From UBA6054 sp963975575 (GTDB lineage Bacteria; Planctomycetota; Phycisphaerae; Phycisphaerales; UBA1924): a DNA stretch of 64,000 nt. Every line of letters starts with the position of its first letter. Within the stretch, counting starts at the first letter, position 1. The notes below the pieces were generated by a model, which was not told the DNA's origin, did not search any database, and was given only the letters and a program-made list of their open reading frames with translations. The position numbers and the translations under genes are program-made. Location of the stretch: contig CAXBHL010000001.1 in assembly GCA_963975575.1 (NCBI GenBank), positions 1,625,074 through 1,689,073 on the forward strand, read 5' to 3'. Positions 15,204 through 24,641 of the stretch are shown here, one piece after another.

Positions 15204-17780
15204 CTACGGGCATCCGGCGCTGAAGGCCTGCACAAACGCCGCGACGTCGAAGAAGTTGAAGACCCCGAACGGCGCGGAGAGGTCCGCGTCCGGGTCGGAC
15301 GCCCCGTACGCGTTGAGAAAGGCCGAGACGTCGAAGAAGGTCAGGCTCCCGTCGGCGTCGAAGTCCGCCTGACAGACGAACTTCGCGGTCAGCGTGGCGT
15401 TGCCCGTCGGGTTCCACTCGACGATGCCCCCGTCCGGGCCGGCCGCCAGCTCGCTGAATCCCGCGAACCGGAAGCCCGGGGCCGGTTCGCCCCGCAGGGA
15501 CACGGGGACGCCGAGGAAGTACACGCCGGACCACTGGCCGGTATCCGCCGGCAGGTCGATCGTGCTGACCCGCAGCGACCCGCGCTCCGGGTGGGGGTTG
15601 ACCAGGTTCAGCGTGGCCGTGCCGGGCACGCCGAACGCCTGCGCGAGGTGCGAGCGGTGGTGGCTGGGACGGCCGATGAAGTAGGACCGCAGCCGCACCA
15701 CCAGGTCAACGTTCCAGTCGAGCAGGCTGTTGGGGACCCGCCAGCGGCGGATGTGCTCGGCGATCTCGGGTTCGTAGGCCACCCGGAACTCCTCAAGACG
15801 GGCTGTGGCGCGGGGCACGGAGAACTCGTGGTTGATCAGGTCCGCCGAGCGGTTGAGGAACTCGATCCGAAATGCCGGATTGGCCGCTAGACGCTGGAAC
15901 AGGCGCGCGTGCCGGGCGTTGCTCTGGTTGAGCAGCCGGTTGACCGCGTCGACGGCCCAGCCGTGGTTGTCGGTGGCGAAGGTGGACAGGTCGGTGTCGA
16001 AGATCAGCCAGCGCCAGCGGCCTTCGGGGGTGCGGGGTCGCCAGTAGTCGATGTTGTTCTCCGGCCAGTCGGAGTTGCCGATGTACAGTTGGATCGCGGT
16101 GTAGGCGATGAAGTTCGCGATGTCGATCCTGGACTCCGCTTCGCGGTAGTGCGCCGGATCGGCCATGTCGTTGTCGACCACATAGCTGAATGTTTCGAGG
16201 AAGTGGGCGTCATCGCCCTCCTCGATTTCTGGGAGGTTGCCTGTGAGGTAGTCGATGTTGTCGGGGTCGATTTCGGGATGGTTGAATCCGATGAAGTGCT
16301 TGTCGTAGCGCTGGCGGATGTTGTGGATGCCCCAGTACTCGCCGTTGACGAGGACGATCGCGGGACGGGAGTGCTGGACGTCGACGCCGGAGTGCTTGAC
16401 GAGATCCTGGACGAAGGCGTCCCGGAAGAGGGTCCGCCCGGCGTCGTTGCCGCCGTTGCGGATGATCAGGCGCTTGAACTGCGAGACCGCCGCGCCGGGA
16501 AACAGCGGGTATTCGAGCGAGGAGAGCCCGTACTCGCTTCGAAAGTAGACCCGCAACGACTTGCGTCGGTTCGAACGGGTGGAACCGCCGTGGATCCGAA
16601 CGCCCACGTCCGAAACGAAGCCGGGCGTGCCGTCCGGCTCGAAGAACTCGATCCGTGCGGGGCGCTCCCACTTGTCGCCGCGCTGCGTGTAGTTCGCCTC
16701 GCGGTTCCAGGGGGCGATGTCGGGGTCGTACAACTTGTCGTAGATCGCGCCGGGCACGTAGATTCCGGTGAAGTAGCCGAAGAAGTTCGGCTCGTCGGTC
16801 ACGATCGAGACAAGGGGCAGGGTGAATCGCGACGGGCCCTGGGGATGCACCGCGAACGTGCGCGTCTCGACCGGCCCAGACACGCCGTCGTCGTTGATGG
16901 CCGCCGCCCGGAACGCGGTGGCTTTAAAGACATTGCCGGAGGGCACGTTCCAAGACTCGTCCGGCGCGGTCTGGATCAGCGAGAAATAGTTGGGTTCGGC
17001 GGTTCTATCGTCGACCGCCACTGGGCCCTCATACCGGCGCGACTCAAGCGTGGGCAGCGAGCCGTCGGTCGTGTAATAGATCGGTGCCGAATCCGACGAG
17101 AGCTCGATCTGAATGGATCCGGTATAGAAACCAGAAGCGTGGGACACCGTGACCGGCCCGGGCACGACGCCGTCCCCCGGCTCGCGGAATGAGCCGGGGC
17201 TGCCGACGTCGCCCGACGCGTTCACGCGGGACTTCTGGGCGTCCCCGGTCTCGGCGGCGACCCACAGGGAGACGTCGTTGGACCCGAGCGCCGAGGCGAC
17301 GGCCGGATTGCCGCTGACGCGTTGGGTCCGCACCGATCCGGGGAAGTCCTCGTCGCCGTAGGTGAGCCGGTCGATCAGGGTGCCGGAGGCGTCGTAGATG
17401 TTCAACTCATCGTTGCGGCCGAGATTGCTGCCGGTGACCATGCCGAGTTCGCCCAGGATGCGGACCGCCGGACCGAGACTCCATTGCGTCCGGAACGCCC
17501 CCTCGGGGTCCTCGGTCACCACGACCGACTCGCCCGGGGCGACGACTCCCAGGGTGCTGAGGTCGAAGGCGCCCGGTTCCCGGCCGCTGTCGTCGAAGCT
17601 CCAGCCGGTCAGGTCGACCGCTTGCTCGCCGACGTTGGTCAGTTCGAAGAACTCGCCGCCGTCGGGCGTGCTGCCGGAGTACATCCACTCCGTGATCACG
17701 AGCGAGGGCGCGGGGCCGGCCGCCGCGGCTCCGGCGCCGATGAACATCGTCGCGAGAAATGTGACCGGGTGCGCTTTCAT
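15204..17780 (-). CDS. Secreted lamin-tail / CotH-like protein with GC-type dockerin
   Basis: An 858-residue exported protein. In order: a signal peptide (1 to about 22), a lamin-tail-like domain (LVITEWMYSGSTPDGGEFFELTN... region), a chitobiase-like beta segment (PIYYTTDGSLPT), a CotH domain (GVRIHGGSTRSN, KSLRVYF, then VLVNGEYWGIHNIRQRYDKHF and WLIFDTDLS), a bacterial-repeat-type segment (VSLRGEPAPGFRFAGF), and a C-terminal dockerin-like pair ending VQAFSAGCP. CotH domains include atypical protein kinases, but kinase activity is not proven here. The start has a CCAGGAG ribosome site and a good promoter about 70 nt upstream. The tail is shared with five other proteins in the window. Confidence 0.85.
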   Translation of the reverse strand: MKAHPVTFLATMFIGAGAAAAGPAPSLVITEWMYSGSTPDGGEFFELTNVGEQAVDLTGWSFDDSGREPGAFDLSTLGVVAPGESVVVTEDPEGAFRTQWSLGPAVRILGELGMVTGSNLGRNDELNIYDASGTLIDRLTYGDEDFPGSVRTQRVSGNPAVASALGSNDVSLWVAAETGDAQKSRVNASGDVGSPGSFREPGDGVVPGPVTVSHASGFYTGSIQIELSSDSAPIYYTTDGSLPTLESRRYEGPVAVDDRTAEPNYFSLIQTAPDESWNVPSGNVFKATAFRAAAINDDGVSGPVETRTFAVHPQGPSRFTLPLVSIVTDEPNFFGYFTGIYVPGAIYDKLYDPDIAPWNREANYTQRGDKWERPARIEFFEPDGTPGFVSDVGVRIHGGSTRSNRRKSLRVYFRSEYGLSSLEYPLFPGAAVSQFKRLIIRNGGNDAGRTLFRDAFVQDLVKHSGVDVQHSRPAIVLVNGEYWGIHNIRQRYDKHFIGFNHPEIDPDNIDYLTGNLPEIEEGDDAHFLETFSYVVDNDMADPAHYREAESRIDIANFIAYTAIQLYIGNSDWPENNIDYWRPRTPEGRWRWLIFDTDLSTFATDNHGWAVDAVNRLLNQSNARHARLFQRLAANPAFRIEFLNRSADLINHEFSVPRATARLEEFRVAYEPEIAEHIRRWRVPNSLLDWNVDLVVRLRSYFIGRPSHHRSHLAQAFGVPGTATLNLVNPHPERGSLRVSTIDLPADTGQWSGVYFLGVPVSLRGEPAPGFRFAGFSELAAGPDGGIVEWNPTGNATLTAKFVCQADFDADGSLTFFDVSAFLNAYGASDPDADLSAPFGVFNFFDVAAFVQAFSAGCP

Positions 17781-17848
17781 GGGGTCTCCTGGCGTCGGGC
17801 GCGTCGCCGCGGGGAGGTCTGCTCCCGGGCGACCGGGGAGGTTTCCCG

Positions 17849-17877
17849 ATGCTAGTCGAATCCCCCAGGAGCGCCAA
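17849..17877 (-). promoter_or_regulatory. Promoter of the CotH-like gene
   Basis: On the minus strand, TTGGCG, a 17-nt spacer and TAGCAT (17849-17854). This predicts a leader of roughly 60 nt before the ATG at 17780. Confidence 0.5.
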
Positions 17878-17919
17878 GGGGATTCGCCGGATTAGACAGG
17901 TATTCAGCCGAGGACGCAC

Positions 17920-17945
17920 AAAAAATGGGATCCCGGAGGGTCCCA
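17920..17945 (-). terminator. Rho-independent terminator of the HPPD gene
   Basis: On the minus strand, TGGGACCC, a TCCG loop, GGATCCCA, then six Ts. One internal mismatch. It lies 30 nt past the stop codon. Confidence 0.75.
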
Positions 17946-17974
17946 GAAAAACCGATCATGATCGCGGCGCGGTG

Positions 17975-19171
17975 TCAGAGGTTGCCGCGGCGCTCCTGCT
18001 CGAGCTCGAGCGCCTCGAACAGGGCCTTGAAGTTGCCCTTGCCGAAGCTCTGGCTGCCCCGCCGGCTGATGATCTCGAAGAACAGGGTCGGGCGGTCCTG
18101 CAGCGGCTTGGTGAACAGCTGGAGCAGGTAGCCCTCGTCGTCGGCGTCGACGAGGATGCCGAGGTCCTTGATGCGGTCGTGGTCCTCGCGGACGGCCTGG
18201 TGGCCGTTCTCGGTCAGCATCTTGTTGACGCGGTCCCAGACGATGTCGTAGTAGGAATCCGGCAGACTCAGGAAGTCGACGCCGCGCCGGCGGAGTTCGG
18301 CGACCGAATGCAGTTCGTCGTCGGTCCGCAGGGCGAGGTGCTGCACGCCGGGGGTCATGTTGTGCCATTCCAGGTACTCCTGGATCTGGCTCTTCTTCTT
18401 GCCCTCGGCGGGCTCGTTGATGGGCATCTTGATCAGGTGATTGCCGCTGGCCATCACCTTGGACATCAGGGCCGAATACTCCGTGGAGATGTCCGCGTCG
18501 TCGAAGTGCTTGAACATCTTGAAGCCCATGACGTCTTCGTACCACTGCACCCAGTAGTTCATCTTGCCCTCCTCGACGTTGCCGACGAGGTGGTCCACGA
18601 ACATGAGGCCGCAGGGGTGCTTCTTGTTGTACTCGTTGACGGGCGAGTCCATCTTGCGGAACACCGGCATGAACTCGCTGCCGCCCCGCTTAACCTTCTC
18701 GAGGTCGTAGTGGCCGGTGCGGCTGACGAAGGTGTGCAGGACGCGCCCGTAGGACTTGATCGAGGCGACCGTCACGGTGCCGTTCTCGTCCTTGATCTCG
18801 CGGGGCTCCTGGGCGGAGATGCCGCCGTTGCGGATCGCCTGCTCGTAGGCCGCGGTCGCGTCGGTGACGGTGAAGGCCACGTCCTTGACACCGTCGCCGT
18901 AGAGCTTGACCTCCTCGGCGGCGGGGTGCTTGTCGTGGAGCGCGCTGGTCAGAAGCAGGCGGATGTTGCCCTGGGTGAGCAGGTAATCGGCCTCGTCGCG
19001 GCTTCCGGTGGTCAGGTCGGCGACCTGCGAGATATTGAATCCGAAGGTGTGGGCGTAGAAATAAGCGGCCTGTTTCGCGTTGCCCACATAAAAGCGGACA
19101 TGGTCCACATCAACGAGCGCAAGCGGATCCGCCGCCAGCGAACGGCTGGTTTGGGTCGACGCGGTGGTCAT
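17975..19171 (-). CDS. hppD: 4-hydroxyphenylpyruvate dioxygenase
   Basis: A 398-residue Fe(II) enzyme that converts 4-hydroxyphenylpyruvate to homogentisate in tyrosine breakdown. Two glyoxalase-fold halves are present: VDHVRFYVGNAKQAAYFY in the first, and MFVDHLVGNV through LFFEIISRRG in the second. The three metal ligands are visible as the His in FVDHLV, the His in GVQHLALRTDD and the Glu in LFFEI. The C-terminal helix GNFKALFEALELEQ is the conserved HPPD lid. The ATG at 19171 is preceded by TTGGAGA at a good distance, so a longer TTG start at 19186 was not used. No other tyrosine-degradation gene is adjacent. A TAAAAT -10-like box lies at 19244-19249. Confidence 0.95.
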   Translation of the reverse strand: MTTASTQTSRSLAADPLALVDVDHVRFYVGNAKQAAYFYAHTFGFNISQVADLTTGSRDEADYLLTQGNIRLLLTSALHDKHPAAEEVKLYGDGVKDVAFTVTDATAAYEQAIRNGGISAQEPREIKDENGTVTVASIKSYGRVLHTFVSRTGHYDLEKVKRGGSEFMPVFRKMDSPVNEYNKKHPCGLMFVDHLVGNVEEGKMNYWVQWYEDVMGFKMFKHFDDADISTEYSALMSKVMASGNHLIKMPINEPAEGKKKSQIQEYLEWHNMTPGVQHLALRTDDELHSVAELRRRGVDFLSLPDSYYDIVWDRVNKMLTENGHQAVREDHDRIKDLGILVDADDEGYLLQLFTKPLQDRPTLFFEIISRRGSQSFGKGNFKALFEALELEQERRGNL

Positions 19172-19322
19172 TTGCGATGTCTCCAAGATCTTGGGCGGTT
19201 TGGTGCCGGTCTTGTTCCGGCGGGAGCCCAGGTCCCTCGGGGTATTTTACGCCCCCGGGACGCGTCCGGCCAGAAACCGTCCGCGGGCCGGGCTGAATGC
19301 CCGCCACGGCCGCCCGAAACCC

Positions 19323-19328
19323 TATCAT
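19323..19328 (+). promoter_or_regulatory. -10 box of gmhA, leaderless arrangement
   Basis: TATCAT, then CGGGC, then the ATG at 19334. The 11-nt string TATCATCGGGC recurs exactly before thiS and, with one extra C, before tilS. Confidence 0.5.
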
Positions 19329-19333
19329 CGGGC

Positions 19334-19918
19334 ATGAGCGACGCCGCACGGGTCCTGGAAGAGTTCGAGGAGGCGGCCCGGGTCACGGGTCGGCTGGCCT
19401 CGGACACGGAGGCGGCCGCCCGGGTCAGCCGGGTGGCTGGCGGGATCGCCGAGCGGGCCCGGCGTGGCGGCAAGGTGCTCGCGGTGGGCAACGGCGGCTC
19501 GTGCGCCGATGCCGTGCACTTCTGCGAGGAACTGACCGGGCGGTATCGCATGGACCGACCCCCCATCGGGGCCGCGGCGTGCTCGGACGCCGGGCACATC
19601 ACCTGCACGGGAAACGACTACGGCTTCGACCAGATCTTCGCCCGGTGGGTCGAGGGGCTGGGGCGCCCGGAGGACACGCTCGTGGCGCTCTCGACGAGCG
19701 GGAACAGCGCCAACGTTGTCCACGCGGTCCGGGCGGCCCGGGATCACGGCATGACGGTGGTGCTGCTGCTCGGCAAGGACGGGGGGGCTCTGGCCGAGCT
19801 GGGCGATGAGACCTGGATCGTGCCGGGCGACACCGCCGACCGGATCCAGGAGCTGCACATGCTGATCCTGCACAGCCTTGTCGGAGCGATCGAACGGGCC
19901 ATGGGCCACACCGCCTAA
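19334..19918 (+). CDS. gmhA: Sedoheptulose 7-phosphate isomerase (SIS domain)
   Basis: A 194-residue SIS-fold isomerase for the first step of ADP-heptose or GDP-heptose synthesis. GNGGSCADAVHFCEELTGRY and ALSTSGNSANVV are the sugar-phosphate-binding loops. The C-terminal RIQELHMLILHSL carries the Gln and His used as catalytic or zinc ligands in GmhA. It fits the two nearby glycosyltransferases in a surface-glycan role, although they are 4 kb away. DiaA-type SIS proteins are a less likely alternative. Confidence 0.85.
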   Translation: MSDAARVLEEFEEAARVTGRLASDTEAAARVSRVAGGIAERARRGGKVLAVGNGGSCADAVHFCEELTGRYRMDRPPIGAAACSDAGHITCTGNDYGFDQIFARWVEGLGRPEDTLVALSTSGNSANVVHAVRAARDHGMTVVLLLGKDGGALAELGDETWIVPGDTADRIQELHMLILHSLVGAIERAMGHTA

Positions 19919-19963
19919 CGACCCGGGCTGCTCCGGGGGAAAGCCGGTTCGCGGTGCGGGACA

Positions 19964-19969
19964 TACACT
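19964..19969 (+). promoter_or_regulatory. -10 box of the solute-binding protein gene, leaderless arrangement
   Basis: TACACT followed by 6 nt and the ATG at 19976. Confidence 0.45.
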
Positions 19970-19975
19970 CTGCCC

Positions 19976-21706
19976 ATGACCGGCCGGATCGTGATCGCAT
20001 TGCTTCTGGGGATCATTCTGGGGGTGCCGTTCGCGCTGACGGCCGGGCGGCACCGCGACGCCGCGCCCTCGGACGCGGCCCGTCTTATCGTGGTCTCGCC
20101 CCACGTCCCGCAGATCCGCGCCGAGTTCGGCAGGGCCTTCGAGGCGTGGCACCTCCGCGAGTTCGGCACCCCGGTCGTGGTCGACTGGCGGACCCCGGGC
20201 GGCACCTCGGAGATCCGCAACCAGCTCAACGCGATGTTCAGCAGTGTCGTCAAAGACCTGGTCCGGCGCGGCCTGCTCGACCCGGACGCCCCGGACACCG
20301 TCCGGCTCCCGGAAGGGTCGATCGACTACGACCTGTTCTTCGGGGGCGGCTCGTTCGATCACGGCCAGACCGCGGGCGCGATTTCCATCGCCGCCGTCAC
20401 CCCCGCCGGCGAGGGCGTGACCGTCCGGGTACGCCAGTCCATCCCGGCCGGCTTCACGCAGGCGGAGCTGGACGAACTGTTCGGTGACAACCGGATCGGG
20501 CCGCAGTTGTTGTACGACCCCGACCAGCGCTGGATCGGCACCGCGCTTTCCAGTTTCGGGATCGTGTACAACCGCGAGGTCCTCGAGCGGCTCGGGCTGC
20601 CCGAGCCGGAGTCGTTCAAGGACCTGACCGATCCACGCCTGATCGGATGGGTCGCGCTGGCGGATCCCCGCCAGTCGGGCTCCATCACCACGACCTTCGA
20701 TTCGATCCTGGGCAACCAGGGTTGGGAGGAGGGCTGGCGGACCCTGCGGGGGATGTCCGGCACGACGCGGTACTTTACAAACTCATCGACCAAGCCTCCG
20801 ATCGACATTTCCCAAGGAGAGGCCGCGGCCGGGCTGGCGATCGACTTCTACGGCCGTGGGCAGGCGCAGGTCATCGCCGAGACGGGCGGGGGCGATCGGG
20901 TCGGTTACACGGACCCGGCGGGCTCGGTGTACGTGGACGCTGATCCGATCAGCCTGATCAACGGCGGCCCGAACCCGGAGCTGGCAAGGCACTTCATCCG
21001 TTTCACGCTGTCCGAAGAAGCCCAGGCGCTCTGGCAGTTCCGCGCCGGCGACGCGTCCAACCCGCCCGGGCCGGACGGTCGACCGATGGGCCCGGCGCAG
21101 TACGAGCTGCGTCGGATGCCGGTCCGCCGGGTGATGTACGAGAAGTACTTCGACGCCTTCATCGACCCGGTCAACCCCTTCGAGATCGTCTCCGACGTGG
21201 AGAACCCCGGCTGGCGCACGGGCGTGCAGGTGATGATGGGCTGCTTCGGGGTTGATCTGGCGGACGAATGCCGGTCGGCGTACCGGGCGATGGACACGGC
21301 CCGGCGTTCGGGCGCGTTCACGGCCGAAGAGCTGGCCCGGCTCGAGGATCGCTTCTACGCGTTCCCCCTGACAAGGATCGAGGCGCTGGCCGAACTGTCG
21401 GGGTACGAGGCGGTCCGGGCGCTGGTGGAGGCGCAGGGGTGGCGGTGGATCTCGGACGTTGAGGCGAGCGGCGTGCTGCCGCAGCCGATCGACGATGCCG
21501 CCTTGCACGCGATCGGCGATCCCCAGAAGTTGGCTCTGGCGATGATGATCCGTGAGCCGCATCTGCTGCCGTTCACCGAAGCGACCTACGGAACCGTCCG
21601 GAACGAATGGCGGCAGCCCGGTCGCGAGGCCCGGCTCAAGATCGAGTACACCCGATTTTTTCGCGACAACTACCGGGCCATCGTGGCCGAGGTCAAAGGA
21701 CGATGA
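19976..21706 (+). CDS. Membrane-anchored ABC-type extracellular solute-binding protein
   Basis: A 576-residue protein with an N-terminal membrane segment (VIALLLGIILGVPFALTAG) that may act as a signal anchor. A periplasmic binding fold of the iron/thiamine/spermidine class follows: LIVVSPHVPQIRAEFGRAFE, then SFGIVYNREVLERLGLPEPESF and LIGWVALADPRQSGS. The C-terminal 180 residues extend beyond a usual binding protein and are not recognised. No permease or ATPase gene is adjacent, so the ligand and partners are unknown. Pyruvate kinase follows 31 nt later. Confidence 0.75.
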   Translation: MTGRIVIALLLGIILGVPFALTAGRHRDAAPSDAARLIVVSPHVPQIRAEFGRAFEAWHLREFGTPVVVDWRTPGGTSEIRNQLNAMFSSVVKDLVRRGLLDPDAPDTVRLPEGSIDYDLFFGGGSFDHGQTAGAISIAAVTPAGEGVTVRVRQSIPAGFTQAELDELFGDNRIGPQLLYDPDQRWIGTALSSFGIVYNREVLERLGLPEPESFKDLTDPRLIGWVALADPRQSGSITTTFDSILGNQGWEEGWRTLRGMSGTTRYFTNSSTKPPIDISQGEAAAGLAIDFYGRGQAQVIAETGGGDRVGYTDPAGSVYVDADPISLINGGPNPELARHFIRFTLSEEAQALWQFRAGDASNPPGPDGRPMGPAQYELRRMPVRRVMYEKYFDAFIDPVNPFEIVSDVENPGWRTGVQVMMGCFGVDLADECRSAYRAMDTARRSGAFTAEELARLEDRFYAFPLTRIEALAELSGYEAVRALVEAQGWRWISDVEASGVLPQPIDDAALHAIGDPQKLALAMMIREPHLLPFTEATYGTVRNEWRQPGREARLKIEYTRFFRDNYRAIVAEVKGR

Positions 21707-21737
21707 CCGTCCACGGCACGGACGCCTGAGGAACAGC

Positions 21738-23318
21738 ATGCGCTCACATTCCACCGCACCCGTCTGGCTCACCAAGGACCCGCACCGCCCGCCGCACGCG
21801 AAGATCGTGGCGACGCTCGGCCCCGCGTCCGACAGCCCGGAGATGCTCACCAAGCTGGTCGCGGCTGGGGTCAGCGTGTTCCGCCTCAACTTCTCCCACG
21901 GCAACTTCGAGGCGATGGACCAGCGTCTGGCCCGCGTGCGGTCGGTGCTCGACGAGACCGAGCGTGCGGTGGCCGTGCTCGGGGACCTGCAGGGCCCCAA
22001 GATGCGGGTCGGCAAGGTGCCCGACGTCGATCCCGAGGGGGGCATCGTCGTCCAGGCGGGCGACGACGTCATGTTCCGCAGCGGCCAGGGCGAGGCGGTC
22101 GTTGAGGGCGGTGTGCCGGTCTTCGGCGCCACCTTCGATCGCCTGTTCTACGACGTCGATCCCGGCGAGCGGGTGCTGATCAACGACGGCGCGATCCGCA
22201 TGCTCGCCGTCGATCGGGCCGACGGGGCGTGGCTGCGCTGCCGCGTGACCATCGGCGGAAGGATCACCTCGGCCAAGGGCGTGAATCTTCCAGAGTCCGA
22301 CCTGGACATGCCCGCCATCACCGAGAAAGACTGGGCCTGCGTGGACTGGGCGGTCCGCAACAAGCTCGACTATCTCGCCCTCTCCTTCGTGCGGTCGGCG
22401 GCCGAGGTGCTCGAGCTGCGGGCGCGTCTCGAGACGCTGTGCGCGGAGGCCGACGTCGCGGACAAGCCGGGCGTGCCGCCGCGGATCCCGGTCATCTCCA
22501 AGATCGAGAAACCCCAGGCGCTCGTGAATCTCGAGGAGATCATCGACGCCTCGGACGCGATCATGGTGGCCCGGGGTGACCTCGGCGTGGAGATGGACGT
22601 CTCGCACGTGCCGGTCGCGCAGAAGTACATCCTGGCGGCCTGCGCCGAGAAGGCCAAGCCCTGCATCGTGGCCACGCAGATGCTCGAGACGATGATCGAC
22701 AACGCCTCGCCAACCCGGGCCGAGGCCAGCGACGTCGCCAACGCGGTCTTCGACGGCGCCGACGCGGTGATGCTCTCGGGCGAGACCGCGATGGGCCGGC
22801 ACCCCGGCCTCGTGGTCGAGACGATGCGCCGGATCATCTCCGTGACGGAAGCCCGCGTCGACGAGATCTCCCTGCGGGCTTCGGTGCCGAACCGGCTGGA
22901 GGAGTACCCCTACCGCTCCGCCGCGCTGGCGCACGGCGCTTGGCACATCGCCGACGAGCTCGGCGCCAAGTGTGTGGTGGTCTGGTCCCAGATCGGCGGC
23001 ATGGCGCGATACCTCAGCCAGCACAACTTCCGGGTACCGATCTACGCGTACACCTCGTCGCGGGTGGCAGCCCGCCGGATGGCTCTCTACGGCGGAGTGA
23101 CCCCGATCTGCATCGAGCCGCCCGGCCTGGGCCGGCTGCGGGACTGGACCGACGAGGTCGAGGAGCGGCTGCTCCGCGACGGGCTCGGCCAGGAGGGTGA
23201 CACGGTGGTCATGATCGCCGGCAAGCCGCTCGGCGAGGTGCAGGCCCAGAGCACGCTGGCGATCCTGCGCGTCGGGGACCCGTCGTCCGGGTTCCGCAGC
23301 GCCGAGAACCCCGACTGA
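21738..23318 (+). CDS. pyk: Pyruvate kinase
   Basis: A 526-residue glycolytic enzyme that makes pyruvate and ATP from phosphoenolpyruvate. Motifs in order: KIVATLGPAS, VFRLNFSHGNFE, GDLQGPKMRVG, the active-site region VISKIEKPQALVNLEEII with IMVARGDLGVEM, and SGETAMGRHP. The C-terminal allosteric domain is present, so the protein is full length though slightly long for the family. TGAGGAAC lies at ribosome-site distance from the ATG. Confidence 0.96.
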   Translation: MRSHSTAPVWLTKDPHRPPHAKIVATLGPASDSPEMLTKLVAAGVSVFRLNFSHGNFEAMDQRLARVRSVLDETERAVAVLGDLQGPKMRVGKVPDVDPEGGIVVQAGDDVMFRSGQGEAVVEGGVPVFGATFDRLFYDVDPGERVLINDGAIRMLAVDRADGAWLRCRVTIGGRITSAKGVNLPESDLDMPAITEKDWACVDWAVRNKLDYLALSFVRSAAEVLELRARLETLCAEADVADKPGVPPRIPVISKIEKPQALVNLEEIIDASDAIMVARGDLGVEMDVSHVPVAQKYILAACAEKAKPCIVATQMLETMIDNASPTRAEASDVANAVFDGADAVMLSGETAMGRHPGLVVETMRRIISVTEARVDEISLRASVPNRLEEYPYRSAALAHGAWHIADELGAKCVVVWSQIGGMARYLSQHNFRVPIYAYTSSRVAARRMALYGGVTPICIEPPGLGRLRDWTDEVEERLLRDGLGQEGDTVVMIAGKPLGEVQAQSTLAILRVGDPSSGFRSAENPD

Positions 23319-23385
23319 TATCCGCCCGGTCGGCGGGAATCACCCCGATGCACGCTCGATCCGGCAGCCGTTCCGCGCTGCGCTG

Positions 23386-23586
23386 TCAGCCGCCCCCGAC
23401 CAGGGTGACCACCTCGACCCGCTCACCTTCCCGCAGCACCCGCTCGGCCCGAGCCCGTTTGGGGACCAGCTCACGGTTGACCTCGGCCGCGCAGATTGCA
23501 TCCGAGAGACCGAGGCGGGCGATGAGTTCTGCAACCGTGGTCGATTCGGGCAGTTCCATAGGTTGTCCGTTGACCGTGCACCGCAT
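23386..23586 (-). CDS. thiS: Sulfur carrier protein ThiS
   Basis: A 66-residue ubiquitin-fold protein (MRCTVNGQPMELPE..., TVAELIARLGL, VPKRARAERVLREGERVEVVTLVGGG). Its C-terminal Gly-Gly would be thiocarboxylated to carry sulfur for the thiamine thiazole ring. The terminus reads GGG rather than GG. No other thi gene is nearby, so a related carrier role is possible. The start is supported by a TATCAT box 5 nt upstream. Confidence 0.85.
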   Translation of the reverse strand: MRCTVNGQPMELPESTTVAELIARLGLSDAICAAEVNRELVPKRARAERVLREGERVEVVTLVGGG

Positions 23587-23591
23587 GCCCG

Positions 23592-23597
23592 ATGATA
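23592..23597 (-). promoter_or_regulatory. -10 box of thiS, leaderless arrangement
   Basis: TATCAT then CGGGC then ATG, identical over 11 nt to the gmhA start region. Confidence 0.5.
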
Positions 23598-23613
23598 CGC
23601 GAGGGTCGGCTTC

Positions 23614-24558
23614 ATGAACGAAAAACCCACCCCACCGCTCCCAAACGCCGATTCGAAAACCCGGGCTGAGCGGTCCGCGGAACCCTTGCCCTTGGGCGTG
23701 CTGTTCGGTCTGTTCGGCCTGTCCGCCGCCGTCCTGCTCTCGGCGATCGTCTGGGCGGGGGTGCGGTTGTGGCCGGAGAAGGCCTACGACACCTCGACCC
23801 CCGAGGCCGTGGTCGCCACCGCGGGCCAGATGCTCGCCGATCGGCGAGCCGACCGGCTCGTCGAACTGATCGAGCCGGTCCCCCCCACCGAGACCGATGC
23901 GGCCCGCGCCCAGCGGATGGACGACCTGCTCATCCGCGTGGGCCGGGTGCTGGCGGCCGCCCAGGACCTGCACGGCTCGATCAAACGGGAGATGCCAGAG
24001 GAACTCGAACGCCTCGCGACGGAGATCGAGGCCGCGGAGCGCCGGGGCGAAGCGACGTCGCTGCTCGCGGCGGTCATGCCGGACCGCCGGGGCGGTCGTC
24101 CGCGACCGGGCGAAGCCGCCCCGGACCGCGACGCTGCGAGAGAGCGAGCGTTCGCCCAGATCCTCGCCGATCCGTTCGGACGCCTGAACAAGGCCGTCAC
24201 CGAGAACATCGACCGGGTCGGCATCGCGGAGATCGGTGCCGACACGGTGGCCGTGACCTGGGACGGGCGTGCGGTCTTCCCCCCCTTCGGCCTGACGATG
24301 CGGCAGGGGCCGGACGGCTGGCGGGTGGTCCCGCCGACGAGCCTGCCGATGGCCCGGCGGTTCATGCCGGACAGCGAGGCCGAGTTTAAGATCTGGGGGA
24401 GCCTGCTGGCGACGGCCGAGGCGCTGCTGGACGACCTGCGGGTCGGGGTCGAGTCCGGACGCATCGAGACGATGCAGCAGCTCAGCCGCAAGGCCATCGA
24501 AGATGCCGTGATCCCGATGGGTATGGTGATGGTCGCCCTTCAGCGAGCGGACGATTAG
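23614..24558 (+). CDS. Single-pass membrane protein of unknown function
   Basis: A 314-residue protein I do not recognise. A proline-rich N-terminus is followed by one strong transmembrane segment (PLGVLFGLFGLSAAVLLSAI, about 26-50). A charged, mostly helical extracytoplasmic region comes next, with a coiled-coil-like stretch around 120-150 and an alpha/beta part (ADTVAVTWDGRAVFPPFGL). It starts 27 nt upstream of the divergent thiS start and may share its control region. A GAGGG ribosome site precedes the ATG. Confidence 0.6.
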   Translation: MNEKPTPPLPNADSKTRAERSAEPLPLGVLFGLFGLSAAVLLSAIVWAGVRLWPEKAYDTSTPEAVVATAGQMLADRRADRLVELIEPVPPTETDAARAQRMDDLLIRVGRVLAAAQDLHGSIKREMPEELERLATEIEAAERRGEATSLLAAVMPDRRGGRPRPGEAAPDRDAARERAFAQILADPFGRLNKAVTENIDRVGIAEIGADTVAVTWDGRAVFPPFGLTMRQGPDGWRVVPPTSLPMARRFMPDSEAEFKIWGSLLATAEALLDDLRVGVESGRIETMQQLSRKAIEDAVIPMGMVMVALQRADD

Positions 24559-24641
24559 GTACTGCTCCCGCGTCTGAAGCGCTCCACGACGGGGTCGTGC
24601 AGCCCGAGCTGTTCCACGTCGGTTGGCCAAACCGCCCGCGA

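Noticed and set aside
15909..17192. A 427-codon plus-strand frame opposite the CotH-like gene
   Set aside because: Antisense shadow in high-GC DNA. The minus strand has signal peptide, CotH and dockerin features.
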